Shown here: positions 49,748-58,826 of the stretch, piece after piece | Numbering within the stretch: position 1 is the stretch's first letter | Layout: each line of letters starts with the position of its first letter | Assembly: GCA_934565795.1 (NCBI GenBank) | Contig: CAKTIM010000008.1 | Span: 27,803 to 91,802 of the forward strand | Direction of reading: 5' to 3' | DNA length: 64,000 bases | DNA from: an uncultured Oscillospiraceae bacterium | Lineage (GTDB): Bacteria; Bacillota; Clostridia; Oscillospirales; Oscillospiraceae | The notes under the pieces: generated by a model | Database searches by the model: none | The model's input: only the letters and a program-made list of their open reading frames with translations | What the model was told of the DNA's origin: nothing | Program-made: the position numbers and the translations under genes

Positions 49748-52540
49748 TTACAGCTCCACGTCCATCTTGGCGATGACGGCGGCGCAGCGGGGGCACAGGC
49801 CTTCGGCGTTGGCCTGGAGGGAGTGCATCCAGCAGCGGGGGCATTTGGTGCCCTTGGCTTCGGTGACGCCCACGGTGAGGGTGGGGTAGTTGAGGCCGGA
49901 GGCGACCTCGGCGCCCTCCTCAGGGGCGGCCCAGGCGCAGTCGGAGACGATGAAAATCTCTGCCAGGTTCACGCCCGCGCAGGCCTGCTTCAGCACCTCG
50001 TCCTGGGTATCCAGGGTGACGTGGGCCTCCAGGGCCTTGCCGATGCGCTTATCGGCACGGGCCTTTTCCAGCACGCCGTTTACATCCTGACGGAGCTTGA
50101 TGACCGCATCCCAGCGGGCCATGGTCTCGTCGCTGAGGGCGTAGGCTGCGCAGTCCTCCGGCATCTGGTTCAGCAGGACGTTGCGGCGGTCGTCGTCCTT
50201 GCAGTGGGGCATGGACTGCCAGATCTCGTCGCAGGTGAAGGCCAGGATGGGGGCAAACAGCCGGGACATGGCGGAGACGATGAGGTACAGCGCCGTCTGG
50301 GCGGAGCGGCGGCGCAGGCCGTTCTTCTCCTCGCAGTACAGACGATCCTTGATGATATCCAGGTAGAAGGCGCTGAGGTCTACCACGCAGAAATCATTGA
50401 TGGCATGGGTGACCATGTGGAATTCATAGTCGTTATAGGACTTGCGGCAGGCGGCGATCAGGCTGTTCAGCTTGGTCAGCGCCCAGCGATCCAGCTCCTC
50501 CATTTCCTCGGCGGGAACCAGGTTGTCCGGGTCGAATTCATTCAGGTTGCCCAGGCAGTAGCGGGCGGTGTTGCGGAATTTCAGGTAATTCTGGGCGATC
50601 TGCTTGAAGATCTCCTTGGAGCAGCGCACGTCCGCATGGTAATCGGAGGAGGCGGCCCACAGCCGGACGATGTCCGCGCCGTAGTCCTTAATCAGGTCTG
50701 CCGGGTCAACGCCGTTGCCCAGGGATTTGTGCATGGCCCGGCCCTGGCCGTCCACCGTCCAGCCGTGGGTCAGCACCTGCTTGAAGGGAGCGCCGCGGTC
50801 CAGCGCGCCCACGGAGGTCAGAAGACTGGACTGGAACCAGCCGCGATACTGATCCGCGCCCTCCAGATACACGTCCGCCGGCCACAGGTTGGGATGGTCG
50901 TGCATCAGGGATGCATAGTGGGTGGAGCCGGAATCGAACCAGCAGTCCAGGGTGTCCTTTTCCTTGGTGAACTGCTTGCCGCCGCAGTGGGGGCAGGTGA
51001 AGCCCTCGGGCGCCAGCTCCATGGCCTCCCTCTGGAACCAGATGTTGGAGCCGTATTCATCAAAGAGCTTGGAGAGCTTCTCGATGGATTCCGGGGTGGA
51101 CACGGGCTTTCCGCAGCTCTCGCAGTAGAACACGGGAATGGGCAGACCCCAGCGGCGCTGGCGGGAGATGCACCAGTCGGCCCGCTCGCGGATCATGCTC
51201 ACCATCCGCTCGCCGCCCCAGGCGGGGTACCACTTCACGTTCTCAATGGCCTCGATGGCCTTGTCCTTAAAGGATTCCACGGAGCAGAACCACTGGGGGG
51301 TGGCCCGGAAGATGACGGGCTTCTTGCAGCGGTCGTGGTGGGGGTAAGAGTGGATGATCTCCTCGGAGGCGAAGAGCATGCCCAGCTCCTTCAGATCCTC
51401 CAGAATGACGGGGTTGGATTTCTCGGTGGACAGGCCCTCGTACTTGCCCGCGTAGGCGGTGTGGCGGCCGTAGTCGTCCACGGGGACGATCAGATCCATG
51501 CCGTAGCGCATGCAGGTCACATAGTCGTCCGCGCCGAAGCCGGGGGCGGTGTGGACGCAGCCCGTGCCGGAATCCATGGTGACGTACTCCGCGTTTACCA
51601 GCTTGGAGGTATGGCCCTCCAGGAACGGATGCTTGGCCACCATATGCTCAAAGAACTGGCCGGGATAGGTGGCCAGCACCTCATAGTGCTCGATGCCGCC
51701 GATCTTCATCACCTTGTCCATCAGGGCCTCGGCCATGATGTAGGTCTCGCCGTTGTCCGCCTTCACCAGGGCATAGGACTCCCTGGGGTGCAGGCAGATG
51801 GCCATATTGCCGGGGAGCGTCCAGATGGTCGTCGTCCAGATCACGAAGTAGGCGCGGCTCAGGTCAAACTGGCTGAGCTTGCCCAGATCGTCCTTCACCG
51901 GGAACTTGACGTACACGGTGGTGCAGGGGTCGTCCTTGTATTCGATATCCGCCTCGGCCACCGCCGTGACGCAGAACGGGCACCAGGACACGGGCTTCAG
52001 ACCCTTGTAGATGTAGCCCTTGTCAAACATCCGGCCGAACACCTTGACCTCCTGGGCCTCGAAGTGCTTATCCATGGTGCGGTAGGGGTGCTCCCAGTCG
52101 CCCACCACGCCCAGACGCTTGAAGCCCTCGCGCTGCTTGTTGATGAAATCCTGGGCAAATTCCTCACAGGCATTGCGGAATTCGGGCACGGTCATGTCCT
52201 TGTTCAGCTTTTTCTTGGAGGTCTCGATGGCCCGCTCGATGGGCAGGCCGTGGTTGTCCCAGCCGGGGACATAGGGGGTATAATGGCCCATCATGGCATG
52301 GGAGCGGACGATGAAGTCCTTCAGGGTCTTATTCAGGGCGTGACCCATGTGGATATAGCCATTGGAGAACGGAGGGCCGTCATGCAGCACAAAGGGGGGC
52401 AAATCCTTGTTCTTTTCCAGCATGGCATGGTAAAGATCCATGTCCTGCCAGGCCTTCAGCATACCCGGCTCCCGATTCGGCAGCCCAGCCTTCATCGGAA
52501 AATCCGTCTGCGGGGTGATGATGGTATTTTTATAGTCCAT
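49748..52540 (-). CDS. ileS: Isoleucyl-tRNA synthetase
   Basis: A 930-residue class I synthetase charging tRNA-Ile. HIGH appears as HMGH in GYIHMGHALNK (about 65); the KMSKS loop reads AMHKSLGNG (about 608), a variant with His for Ser. The CP1 editing domain is present (GTGCVHTAPGFGADDY) and the C-terminal zinc site is CPRCWMH...CPRCAAVI. AGAAAGGAAT precedes ATG 52540. Last gene of the miaB-to-divIVA direction; expression is controlled by a T-box 590 nt upstream. Confidence 0.97.
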   Translation of the reverse strand: MDYKNTIITPQTDFPMKAGLPNREPGMLKAWQDMDLYHAMLEKNKDLPPFVLHDGPPFSNGYIHMGHALNKTLKDFIVRSHAMMGHYTPYVPGWDNHGLPIERAIETSKKKLNKDMTVPEFRNACEEFAQDFINKQREGFKRLGVVGDWEHPYRTMDKHFEAQEVKVFGRMFDKGYIYKGLKPVSWCPFCVTAVAEADIEYKDDPCTTVYVKFPVKDDLGKLSQFDLSRAYFVIWTTTIWTLPGNMAICLHPRESYALVKADNGETYIMAEALMDKVMKIGGIEHYEVLATYPGQFFEHMVAKHPFLEGHTSKLVNAEYVTMDSGTGCVHTAPGFGADDYVTCMRYGMDLIVPVDDYGRHTAYAGKYEGLSTEKSNPVILEDLKELGMLFASEEIIHSYPHHDRCKKPVIFRATPQWFCSVESFKDKAIEAIENVKWYPAWGGERMVSMIRERADWCISRQRRWGLPIPVFYCESCGKPVSTPESIEKLSKLFDEYGSNIWFQREAMELAPEGFTCPHCGGKQFTKEKDTLDCWFDSGSTHYASLMHDHPNLWPADVYLEGADQYRGWFQSSLLTSVGALDRGAPFKQVLTHGWTVDGQGRAMHKSLGNGVDPADLIKDYGADIVRLWAASSDYHADVRCSKEIFKQIAQNYLKFRNTARYCLGNLNEFDPDNLVPAEEMEELDRWALTKLNSLIAACRKSYNDYEFHMVTHAINDFCVVDLSAFYLDIIKDRLYCEEKNGLRRRSAQTALYLIVSAMSRLFAPILAFTCDEIWQSMPHCKDDDRRNVLLNQMPEDCAAYALSDETMARWDAVIKLRQDVNGVLEKARADKRIGKALEAHVTLDTQDEVLKQACAGVNLAEIFIVSDCAWAAPEEGAEVASGLNYPTLTVGVTEAKGTKCPRCWMHSLQANAEGLCPRCAAVIAKMDVEL

Positions 52541-52577
52541 AGAAATGATTCCTTTCTAAATGATTTGGTTCTTTTCT

Positions 52578-53118
52578 TGGCTCCCCTGAAAGGGGAGCTG
52601 TCGAGCGTAGCGAGACTGAGGGGTTGTCGTTCGTTGAATGGCAACGGCCCCAAAACCCACCGCCCCCCGTAGGGGTCGGCAATTTGTCGACCCTCAATCT
52701 GACGGTTTCGGAAGCAGTATAGATGAGCGTATAACCAAAAAGGATACATCCCCAAAGCTTCCCTGAGGGGTGTTGCAGAGCGCAGCGAATCTTTAATAAC
52801 AATCATTGCCGGTGGCAATGATACAATAATTAATTAGCTGTCGCCGCAGCGACTGAAGAGGGCACTCAGGTACTGGTTTTGAGAGAGACTTAACTAAAGA
52901 GGTAGAAGCTTAAACATTCTGAGTCCGTAGGGGCGGATATTAGCCGCCCGAAAGGTAATGAAAGTGAGCTGTACAGACGAACCGCTCAATCCCGGTACCC
53001 GGCGGGGCGACAAATTGCCGCCCCCTACGAACTCAGAAACTTTTGGTAGTATCCATTCAACTGACGGCTCAATTCCGCGACGTTGCGGGCGGCTGGTATC
53101 CGCCCCTACGGGCTCAAA
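52578..53118. repeat. REP/BIME-like hairpin block 14, between the ileS T-box and ileS
   Basis: Begins with a CTCCCCTGAAAGGGGAGCTG hairpin (52581), then left heads at about 52669 and 52928, inverse heads at about 53022 and 53103, GACTGAAGAGGGC at 52850, and a 65-bp element at 52771. No gene; should be part of the ileS leader transcript. Confidence 0.9.
52771..52835 (+). repeat. Nested 65-bp element, variant B
   Basis: After CTGAGGGG and before AGCTGTCGCC; same junctions as 21118 and 38178. Confidence 0.82.
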
Positions 53119-53135
53119 AAGGGGGAGGTTATGAG

Positions 53136-53390
53136 AAAGCGCCTTTGTCTCTGTGTTAAGAGACAAAGGCGCGTTGACCTCTGCGGTACCACTCTTGTTC
53201 CGGCGGGGGGCCGGCACTCGATGGCGCTGTAACGGGCGCGAAGCCGGCGCATTCTACTTGCCCTTGGGCGTTCCTTGCGCTGCTGGAGGGGATAGGCATG
53301 GGGCGTCTCCTGCTGCCTTGCACCATCCGGCAGCTCTCTGTCAGGAGCGGAGCCGAAGCCCGTGTCCTCGTCGTTGCGTTGGGGATATTA
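53136..53390 (-). promoter_or_regulatory. T-box riboswitch upstream of ileS
   Basis: Read on the minus strand: stem I includes GACAGAGAGCTGCC and the apical TGGTGCAA (53345-53315); a candidate specifier ATC (isoleucine) is at 53293-53291; the T-box phrase AAGAGTGGTACCGCAGAGG ends at 53178; a terminator stem GCGCCTTTGTCTCT (53172-53159, complement 53152-53139) is followed by TTT. The leader starts just after the divIVA stop. Specifier assignment is less certain than the T-box and terminator. Confidence 0.87.
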
Positions 53391-53400
53391 CTTCGGAATA

Positions 53401-54174
53401 TTACTTCTGAGTAGGATCGTAATTCCGGCCGAACTGGAGGTTCAGGTTGGAAAAGCGGCTGGCGGTGTCGCGGGCGGGGTGCTGGGGCGCGGCGCTGGGC
53501 GCAGCGTCGCCGGAGGGGCCAACCATCGCCTCAAGGCTCTGGGAAATCTCACCGACCACGGCCTCACTGTCGTACACATCCTCGGCAGGCTCCTGCGGGG
53601 CGGGGGCAGCGGGGGCGGGCACCGGCGCAGCGGGAGCGGCCGGGGCCACGGGAGCCACAGGGGCAGCCGGAGCAACCGGGGCGGCAGGCGCGGCGGCGGG
53701 GGTCACATTGGCGTTCTTGATCCGATCCAGGGCCTGGATACACTGCTGCATCTGGGTCTGAATCTCGGTGATGCGGGTGGCGGCAGCCTTGCGGGCCTCG
53801 GCGACCCGTGCCTTCTCCACGGCGACCAGCGCCTCGGCGCTGGGGCCCTTGGCGGCGGAGGCCACGGGGGCGGCGGGGGCGGCGGCCTGCGCCTGGCGCA
53901 GCATCTGCGCGGCCTTGGCCTGGGCGTCCTGCATCACCTTTTCGGCGGAGCGCTTGGCGCTCTCCACGGCGTCCTTGGCGGCAGCCTCGTTCTTGCGGTA
54001 TTCTTCCAGCTTGCCGACCAGCACGCGCATCTTGCTCTTGAGCAGGGCGTTTTCCTTGTACAGCGTGACGTAATCCTCGGTCAGAGGCTCCAGAATCTTG
54101 TCCACCTGCTCCATATCGTAGCCGTGGCGGGTCTGGCTGAAGGAAATCTGGTCAATTTGCTGCGGAGTAATCAT
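53401..54174 (-). CDS. divIVA: DivIVA-family cell division/polarity protein
   Basis: A 257-residue DivIVA protein that marks curved membrane at poles and septa. The N-terminal membrane-binding module is MITPQQIDQISFSQTRHGYDMEQVDKIL (1-28), then a coiled coil (about 30-95, 120-150), an unusually Ala/Pro-rich linker (about 155-195) and an acidic/polar tail. It follows sepF by 39 nt. Sits in the conserved yggS-sepF-divIVA-ileS neighbourhood of Firmicutes; ylmG and ylmH are missing. Confidence 0.92.
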   Translation of the reverse strand: MITPQQIDQISFSQTRHGYDMEQVDKILEPLTEDYVTLYKENALLKSKMRVLVGKLEEYRKNEAAAKDAVESAKRSAEKVMQDAQAKAAQMLRQAQAAAPAAPVASAAKGPSAEALVAVEKARVAEARKAAATRITEIQTQMQQCIQALDRIKNANVTPAAAPAAPVAPAAPVAPVAPAAPAAPVPAPAAPAPQEPAEDVYDSEAVVGEISQSLEAMVGPSGDAAPSAAPQHPARDTASRFSNLNLQFGRNYDPTQK

Positions 54175-54213
54175 GTTGTCTCTCCTTTCAGGGTATATGA
54201 AATTCTTTCTCTA

Positions 54214-54795
54214 TCAGATATAGCTTTCCACTTCTGCCTGGAGGGTTTCCAGGTCGCCCACAATGTCCATATTGTGGGGGCAGAACAGGTAAGCGGATTG
54301 AGCGATCTTCTTCACGTCGCCGTCCAGCGCGTACACGCAGCCGGACAGGAAGTCCACCACCCGGCGGGCCATGGCCTTGTCCACATTTTCCATGTTGACA
54401 ATGACGGCCTTGTGGCTGCGCAGATCATCGGCTGCCTTGGAGGTATCGTTAAAGCTATTGGGGCGGAACAGCACCACTTCCTGCTTATTGGTGGCGGAAG
54501 CGGAGGAATTCATATTCAGCACCTGGCCGCTGAAGCCGCCGGCGGAAACGCCGGTGCCGGAGGCGGCGGGAATGGTGGGCGCGAATCCGAAGTCATCCTC
54601 CTCTGCCGGTTCGTCCACGGGGGCGGACACCGGCGCGGGGGCGCGGCGGGGGGCAGAACGGCGGGCAGGACGGGCGTGGCGCTCCTCCGGCTCCTCATAT
54701 TGATCGACGGCTTCGTCCTCATCCTCGTCGTAGTCGTCGTAATCATCCTCGGCATAGGGTTGGGTAAGCTTCTTTACATTATCCCAAAAGCTCAT
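54214..54795 (-). CDS. sepF: Cell division protein SepF
   Basis: A 193-residue FtsZ-membrane anchor. An amphipathic N-terminus (MSFWDNVKKL) is followed by an acidic linker (YAEDDYDDYDEDEDE), a Pro/Ala/Arg linker, and the conserved core from about residue 105 (EVVLFRPNSFNDTSKAADDLRSHKAVIVNMENVD...RRVVDFLSGCVYALDGDVKKIAQSAYLFCP). ATG 54795 has GGAGGAG upstream. The linker is longer than in Bacillus SepF. Confidence 0.94.
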   Translation of the reverse strand: MSFWDNVKKLTQPYAEDDYDDYDEDEDEAVDQYEEPEERHARPARRSAPRRAPAPVSAPVDEPAEEDDFGFAPTIPAASGTGVSAGGFSGQVLNMNSSASATNKQEVVLFRPNSFNDTSKAADDLRSHKAVIVNMENVDKAMARRVVDFLSGCVYALDGDVKKIAQSAYLFCPHNMDIVGDLETLQAEVESYI

Positions 54796-54837
54796 TTTCT
54801 TTTTCTCCTCCTGTATGTTCGCATCGCGCACGATGTC

Positions 54838-55536
54838 TTACAGCGTGTATTGGCGGGCACCGAAAATGGCGGTGCCGACACGTACCATGGTGCTGCCGCA
54901 GCGGACAGCGTCCGTATAGTCGTCGGACATCCCCATGGATAAACAGTCCACTGTCACATTATCGTATTTTTTCTTCCGTATGTCAACACATAATTGGGAC
55001 ATTTTTTGAAAAAATTTTACATTATCACCCTTATTTTGGGAAATTGGGGGGATTGTCATCAATCCTTTGATACATATGTTCGGATATAGCCCAATTTTTT
55101 CCAGCAGGGGCAGAACCTCTTCCTCCATAAAGCCGGACTTGCTCGGCTCTTTTCCGATGTTGACCTCCAGAAGAATATCCTGAACCAGGCCCTGCCTTGC
55201 CGCCTCGGCCTGGATGGCCTGCAAAAGGCGCAGGCTGTCCACGCTCTGGATCAGGCGAACCCTTCCCACCACCTGACGCACCTTGTTGGTTTGCAGGTGG
55301 CCGATGAAATCCACGGGTGCGCCGTCGTAGGCATGTTCGGCAAGCTTTGCCGTCAGCTCCTGCACCCGGTTTTCTCCGCAGCAGTCCACCCCGGCGGCCA
55401 CCGCCCGGCGGACGGCCCCGGCATCGTTCATCTTGGTGGCGGCGCACAGCTGGATCTGCCCCGGCTCCCGCCCGGCCTGCCGGGCAGCGGCGGCGATCTC
55501 CGCCCGGATGCGCGTGACATTTTCTTCAATGGACAT
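54838..55536 (-). CDS. PLP homeostasis protein YggS/YlmE
   Basis: A 232-residue pyridoxal-phosphate-binding protein of the YggS/PROSC family, involved in PLP and amino-acid homeostasis. PLP lysine in LCAATKMNDAGAV (about 38-50; usually AVSKT/ATKT), then GENRVQEL (about 66-73), DFIGHLQTNKVRQV (about 86-99) and CLSMGMSDDYTDAVRCGSTMVRVGTAIFG at the end. AGAGAGGAA precedes ATG 55536. First gene of the division cluster. Confidence 0.93.
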   Translation of the reverse strand: MSIEENVTRIRAEIAAAARQAGREPGQIQLCAATKMNDAGAVRRAVAAGVDCCGENRVQELTAKLAEHAYDGAPVDFIGHLQTNKVRQVVGRVRLIQSVDSLRLLQAIQAEAARQGLVQDILLEVNIGKEPSKSGFMEEEVLPLLEKIGLYPNICIKGLMTIPPISQNKGDNVKFFQKMSQLCVDIRKKKYDNVTVDCLSMGMSDDYTDAVRCGSTMVRVGTAIFGARQYTL

Positions 55537-55562
55537 GGTGTTCCTCTCTTTCTGATCCACGC

Positions 55563-55592
55563 AAAAAGCGGCGGGTCAATCCGCCGCTTTTT
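55563..55592. terminator. Terminator after hfq
   Basis: Perfect stem AAAAAGCGGCGG/CCGCCGCTTTTT with loop GTCAAT; active on both strands. It separates the miaB-to-hfq genes from yggS-sepF-divIVA. Confidence 0.92.
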
Positions 55593-55603
55593 GGAGGGGA
55601 GAA

Positions 55604-55834
55604 TTATGCGGTCGCAGCAGCGGCTTTTAACGGCCGAATGGGGGCGAGGGTGGAGATGGCGTGCTTATAGATCATCTGCTGCCGCCCATCCGTCACCAGA
55701 ACCACCACAAAGCTGTCGTAGCCCGTGATAATGCCCCGGAGCTGGAAACCGTTCATCAGGAACAGGGTCACCGGCACCTTATCCCGGCGAACCTCCTTCA
55801 AAATGGCATCCTGTAAATTCACTTGTTCCGTCAT
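55604..55834 (-). CDS. hfq: RNA chaperone Hfq
   Basis: A 76-residue Sm-like protein forming a hexameric ring that binds small RNAs and mRNAs. Sm1 contains NLQDAILKEVRRDKVPVTLFLMNGFQLRGIITGYDSFVVVL and Sm2 the YKHAISTLAP motif. The short C-terminal tail (IRPLKAAAATA) lacks the long acidic tip of enteric Hfq. It follows miaA, as in many bacteria. ATG 55834 with GAAGG upstream. Confidence 0.95.
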   Translation of the reverse strand: MTEQVNLQDAILKEVRRDKVPVTLFLMNGFQLRGIITGYDSFVVVLVTDGRQQMIYKHAISTLAPIRPLKAAAATA

Positions 55835-55877
55835 ATGTATACCTTCTTTCTGAATGGTATGCACATGCTATCATAAT

Positions 55878-56813
55878 TCAGCTGTCGTTTTCCTGCAAAA
55901 TCCGTCGGGCGGCGGTCAGAATTTCGGCATCCGCCGCCTCCGGCCCCCGCCGGAGCCAGTGGATGCGCTCATTGCGGCGGAACCAGGTCAGCTGACGCTT
56001 GGCGTAGCGGCGGGAGGACTGACGCACCTGGTCGGCGGCGGCCTCCACGGTGCAGCGGCCATCCAGCACGTCGGTAAATTCCTTGTAGCCGATGGCCTGC
56101 ATGGCGGTGCATTTTTCCGGGATGCCGGAGCGCAGCAGCGCCCGAATCTCCTCCAGCAGCCCCGCATTCAGCATCGCGTCCACCCGGCGGTCGATGCGGC
56201 TGTACAGCTCCGCCCGGCTCTCAAAATCCAGCCCCAGCCAGACGGGCGAAAACCGGGGCGGCAGCGCCTGGGTGCGCCGGTTGTGGGCCGTGATAGTCTC
56301 GCCGGTTTCCAGGTAGACCTCCATGGCCCGGATGATCCGCTTGCGGTCGGACAGGTGCAGCCGGTCGGCGGCCTCCGGGTCGACCGCCCGCAGGCGGGCA
56401 AGGAGCGCCTCCATGCCCTCCCGGTCGGCCTCCTGCTCCAGGCGCTCCCGAACGCCGGTGGAGGGAAAGGGGGCAAAATCATTGCCCCGGATCAGGCTGT
56501 CCATGTACAGCCCGGTGCCCCCGGCGATGATGGCCGTCTTTCCCCGGCTGACAATATTCTCTACAATGGGCGCGGCGTCGGCGCAGTAGCGGCTGACGGA
56601 GTAATCCTCCCAGGGCTCCGCCACGTCGATCATGTGGTGGGGGATGCTCTGCCGCTCATCCAAACTTGGCTTGGCGGTGCCGATGTCCATGCGCTTATAC
56701 ACCTGCATGGAATCGCAGGACACCACCTCGCCATTCAGCTCCCTTGCCAGGGCCACCGCCAGGGCGGTCTTGCCAGAGGCCGTGGGGCCTGCAATACAGA
56801 TAATCGGATTCAT
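55878..56813 (-). CDS. miaA: tRNA dimethylallyltransferase MiaA
   Basis: A 311-residue prenyltransferase adding dimethylallyl to A37 of UNN-reading tRNAs, the step before MiaB. P-loop GPTASGKTA (about 9-17), substrate loop SCDSMQVYKRMDIGTAKP (about 32-49) and GGTGLYMDSLIRG (about 98-110) are clear. Starts 9 nt after mutL and is followed by hfq. Confidence 0.96.
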   Translation of the reverse strand: MNPIICIAGPTASGKTALAVALARELNGEVVSCDSMQVYKRMDIGTAKPSLDERQSIPHHMIDVAEPWEDYSVSRYCADAAPIVENIVSRGKTAIIAGGTGLYMDSLIRGNDFAPFPSTGVRERLEQEADREGMEALLARLRAVDPEAADRLHLSDRKRIIRAMEVYLETGETITAHNRRTQALPPRFSPVWLGLDFESRAELYSRIDRRVDAMLNAGLLEEIRALLRSGIPEKCTAMQAIGYKEFTDVLDGRCTVEAAADQVRQSSRRYAKRQLTWFRRNERIHWLRRGPEAADAEILTAARRILQENDS

Positions 56814-56822
56814 GGCGGCTCC

Positions 56823-58802
56823 TTATGTTCTTTTGAACTGCTTTTCCACCTGCTTTTTGCTCAGGGAAACGCAGATGGGGCGGCCATGGGGGCAGTATTT
56901 CAGATCCTCCCGCTCCATGACGGCCTTGGCCACGGCGTAAAGCTCCTGCTCGTCCGTGACCCACCCGGCCTTGATGGCGGCCTTGCAGGCGACGGTGTGG
57001 AGCAGCTCATCCCGGACGGTATCCTTGTGCTCCCGGCGGCCGTTCAGCAGGTCGGCGGCCAGGCTCTCCACCGCCTCGGCGGCATCGTCCGGGCTTAAAT
57101 CCATGGGAATCTGCCGCAGCAGCACGGTGCTGTCGCCGAATTCCTCCAGCTGGAAGCCCAGCTCCTCCAGCATCGGCCCGTTGCTCAGCAGCTCGCCCGC
57201 CGCCGTGGGGTTCAGGCGAACCGCCAGGGGCGAAAGCAGGGTCTGGCCGGTGATGGCCTCCTGATTGGCCTTCAGCTTGTCAAACAGAATCCGCTCGTGG
57301 GCGGCGTGCTTGTCGATGAGAAAGGCGTCCTCCCCCTGCTCCACCAGGATATAGGTGCGGTACAGCTCGCCCACCAAACGCCAGTCCGGCACAGCAGGCA
57401 TTTCCAGCTTCTGCTGGACTTCCTCCGGCGCTTTGAGCATCGGCTCCGATGCCGGTGCTTCGGGTACCGGCTCCCGGACTTCGGGCAGCGGGGGCAGCGC
57501 CTGCGCCGCAGGCGGCACGGGGGCCGGGTCAATTTTGCGGGGCGGCAGGGGTATCTCTCCGCCGGGGGTCAACACCGGGGAGCGGAGCACCGACGTCTGG
57601 GGGCTGTGCCTGGGCAGCATCGCCGCCGCGGCGGCGGCCGCCTGGGGTCTGGGCTGGGGCGCGTCTGCCATGGCGGCGGAAAAGGTCTTGTATTCCTCCG
57701 GGGTCATGGTGCGGAAGAAGCTCTGCCGGGGGGCCGTCTCCGCCCGCTGGGTGGTCTGGGCCGCTTCGGCAGGCGCGGTGGTGTGGGGCTTTGCAAACTG
57801 CACGGCGGGCCGGTCGGGGGTCTTGTTCAGCGCGGCCAGCACACCGTAGTGCACGCAGTCGAAAACGCTCTTTTCATTTAAAAATTTGACCTCCGTCTTG
57901 GCCGGGTGGACATTCACGTCCACCGCGTTGGCCGGAAGCTGCAAATGGAGCACGCAGGCGGGGAATTTGCCCACCATCAGCTGATTGCGATAGGCCTCCT
58001 CCAGGGCGGAGATCAGCAGCCGGGATTTCACCGGCCGGTCGTTGACAAAAAAGGTCTGGAAATTCCGGCTGGGCCGGGAATCCGAGGGCTTGGACACATA
58101 GCCGGACAGGGTATAGCTGTCCCAGCTGCTCTGGACGGGGGCCATGGCCGCAAATTCCCGGCCATACACGCAGTACACCGCCGCCTGCAAGGAGCCGTCG
58201 CCGGGGGTGGACAGAATGGTTTTGCCGTCGCGCACCATCTGGATGGCCACCTGGGGGTGGGCCAGGGCTTGCAGCTGCACCGCCGCCGTGACCCGGCTGC
58301 CCTCCACGGAATCGGACTTCATAAATTTCATCCGGGCGGGGGTATTGTAAAACAGGTCGCGGATGATGATGGTGGTGCCGTCCGGGCACCCGGCCTCGCT
58401 CTGCTGGGTGACCACACCCGCGTCCAGGTGGAGGCTGGTGCCGGAGATGGCCCCGGTGGGCTTGGTCATCAGGTCGATGCGGCTGACCGAGGCAATGGCG
58501 GCCAGGGCCTCGCCCCGGAAGCCCATGGTGGAAATCTCACCCAGATCCTCCGCCCGGCGCAGCTTGGAGGTGGCGTGGCGCAGGAAGGCGGTCTTGGCGT
58601 CCTGGGGCTCCATGCCGCAGCCGTTGTCCGTCACCCGCAGGAAGGTCATGCCGCCGTCCCGAATCTCCACGGTCACCTTGGTCGCCCCCGCGTCCACGGC
58701 GTTTTCCAGCAGCTCCTTGACCACGCTGGCCGGACGCTCCACCACCTCACCGGCGGCGATCAGGTTGGCGATATGCGCGGGGAGCTGAATAATTGCAGGC
58801 AT
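56823..58802 (-). CDS. mutL: DNA mismatch repair protein MutL
   Basis: A 659-residue mismatch-repair protein. The GHKL ATPase domain has ELLENAVDAGAT, DNGCGM and TMGFRGEALAAIASVS (about 30-105); a Pro/Ala-rich linker covers about 340-450; the C-terminal dimerisation domain contains the endonuclease-type DKHAAHERI (about 496-504). Such MutL proteins nick DNA themselves, fitting an organism without MutH. ATG 58802 with GAGGTGA is preferred over one 9 nt upstream. Confidence 0.96.
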   Translation of the reverse strand: MPAIIQLPAHIANLIAAGEVVERPASVVKELLENAVDAGATKVTVEIRDGGMTFLRVTDNGCGMEPQDAKTAFLRHATSKLRRAEDLGEISTMGFRGEALAAIASVSRIDLMTKPTGAISGTSLHLDAGVVTQQSEAGCPDGTTIIIRDLFYNTPARMKFMKSDSVEGSRVTAAVQLQALAHPQVAIQMVRDGKTILSTPGDGSLQAAVYCVYGREFAAMAPVQSSWDSYTLSGYVSKPSDSRPSRNFQTFFVNDRPVKSRLLISALEEAYRNQLMVGKFPACVLHLQLPANAVDVNVHPAKTEVKFLNEKSVFDCVHYGVLAALNKTPDRPAVQFAKPHTTAPAEAAQTTQRAETAPRQSFFRTMTPEEYKTFSAAMADAPQPRPQAAAAAAAMLPRHSPQTSVLRSPVLTPGGEIPLPPRKIDPAPVPPAAQALPPLPEVREPVPEAPASEPMLKAPEEVQQKLEMPAVPDWRLVGELYRTYILVEQGEDAFLIDKHAAHERILFDKLKANQEAITGQTLLSPLAVRLNPTAAGELLSNGPMLEELGFQLEEFGDSTVLLRQIPMDLSPDDAAEAVESLAADLLNGRREHKDTVRDELLHTVACKAAIKAGWVTDEQELYAVAKAVMEREDLKYCPHGRPICVSLSKKQVEKQFKRT

Positions 58803-58826
58803 AAAAATCACCTCACGATAAAGGCA

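Noticed and set aside
49547..52672. A 1041-codon open frame on the plus strand opposite ileS
   Set aside because: It is the antisense shadow of a GC-rich gene: composition is Gly/His/Val/Gln-rich without any domain, and ileS on the other strand is unambiguous. The same applies to long open frames opposite the eut genes (for example 741-2003 and 8461-10998), mutS and gtrII.
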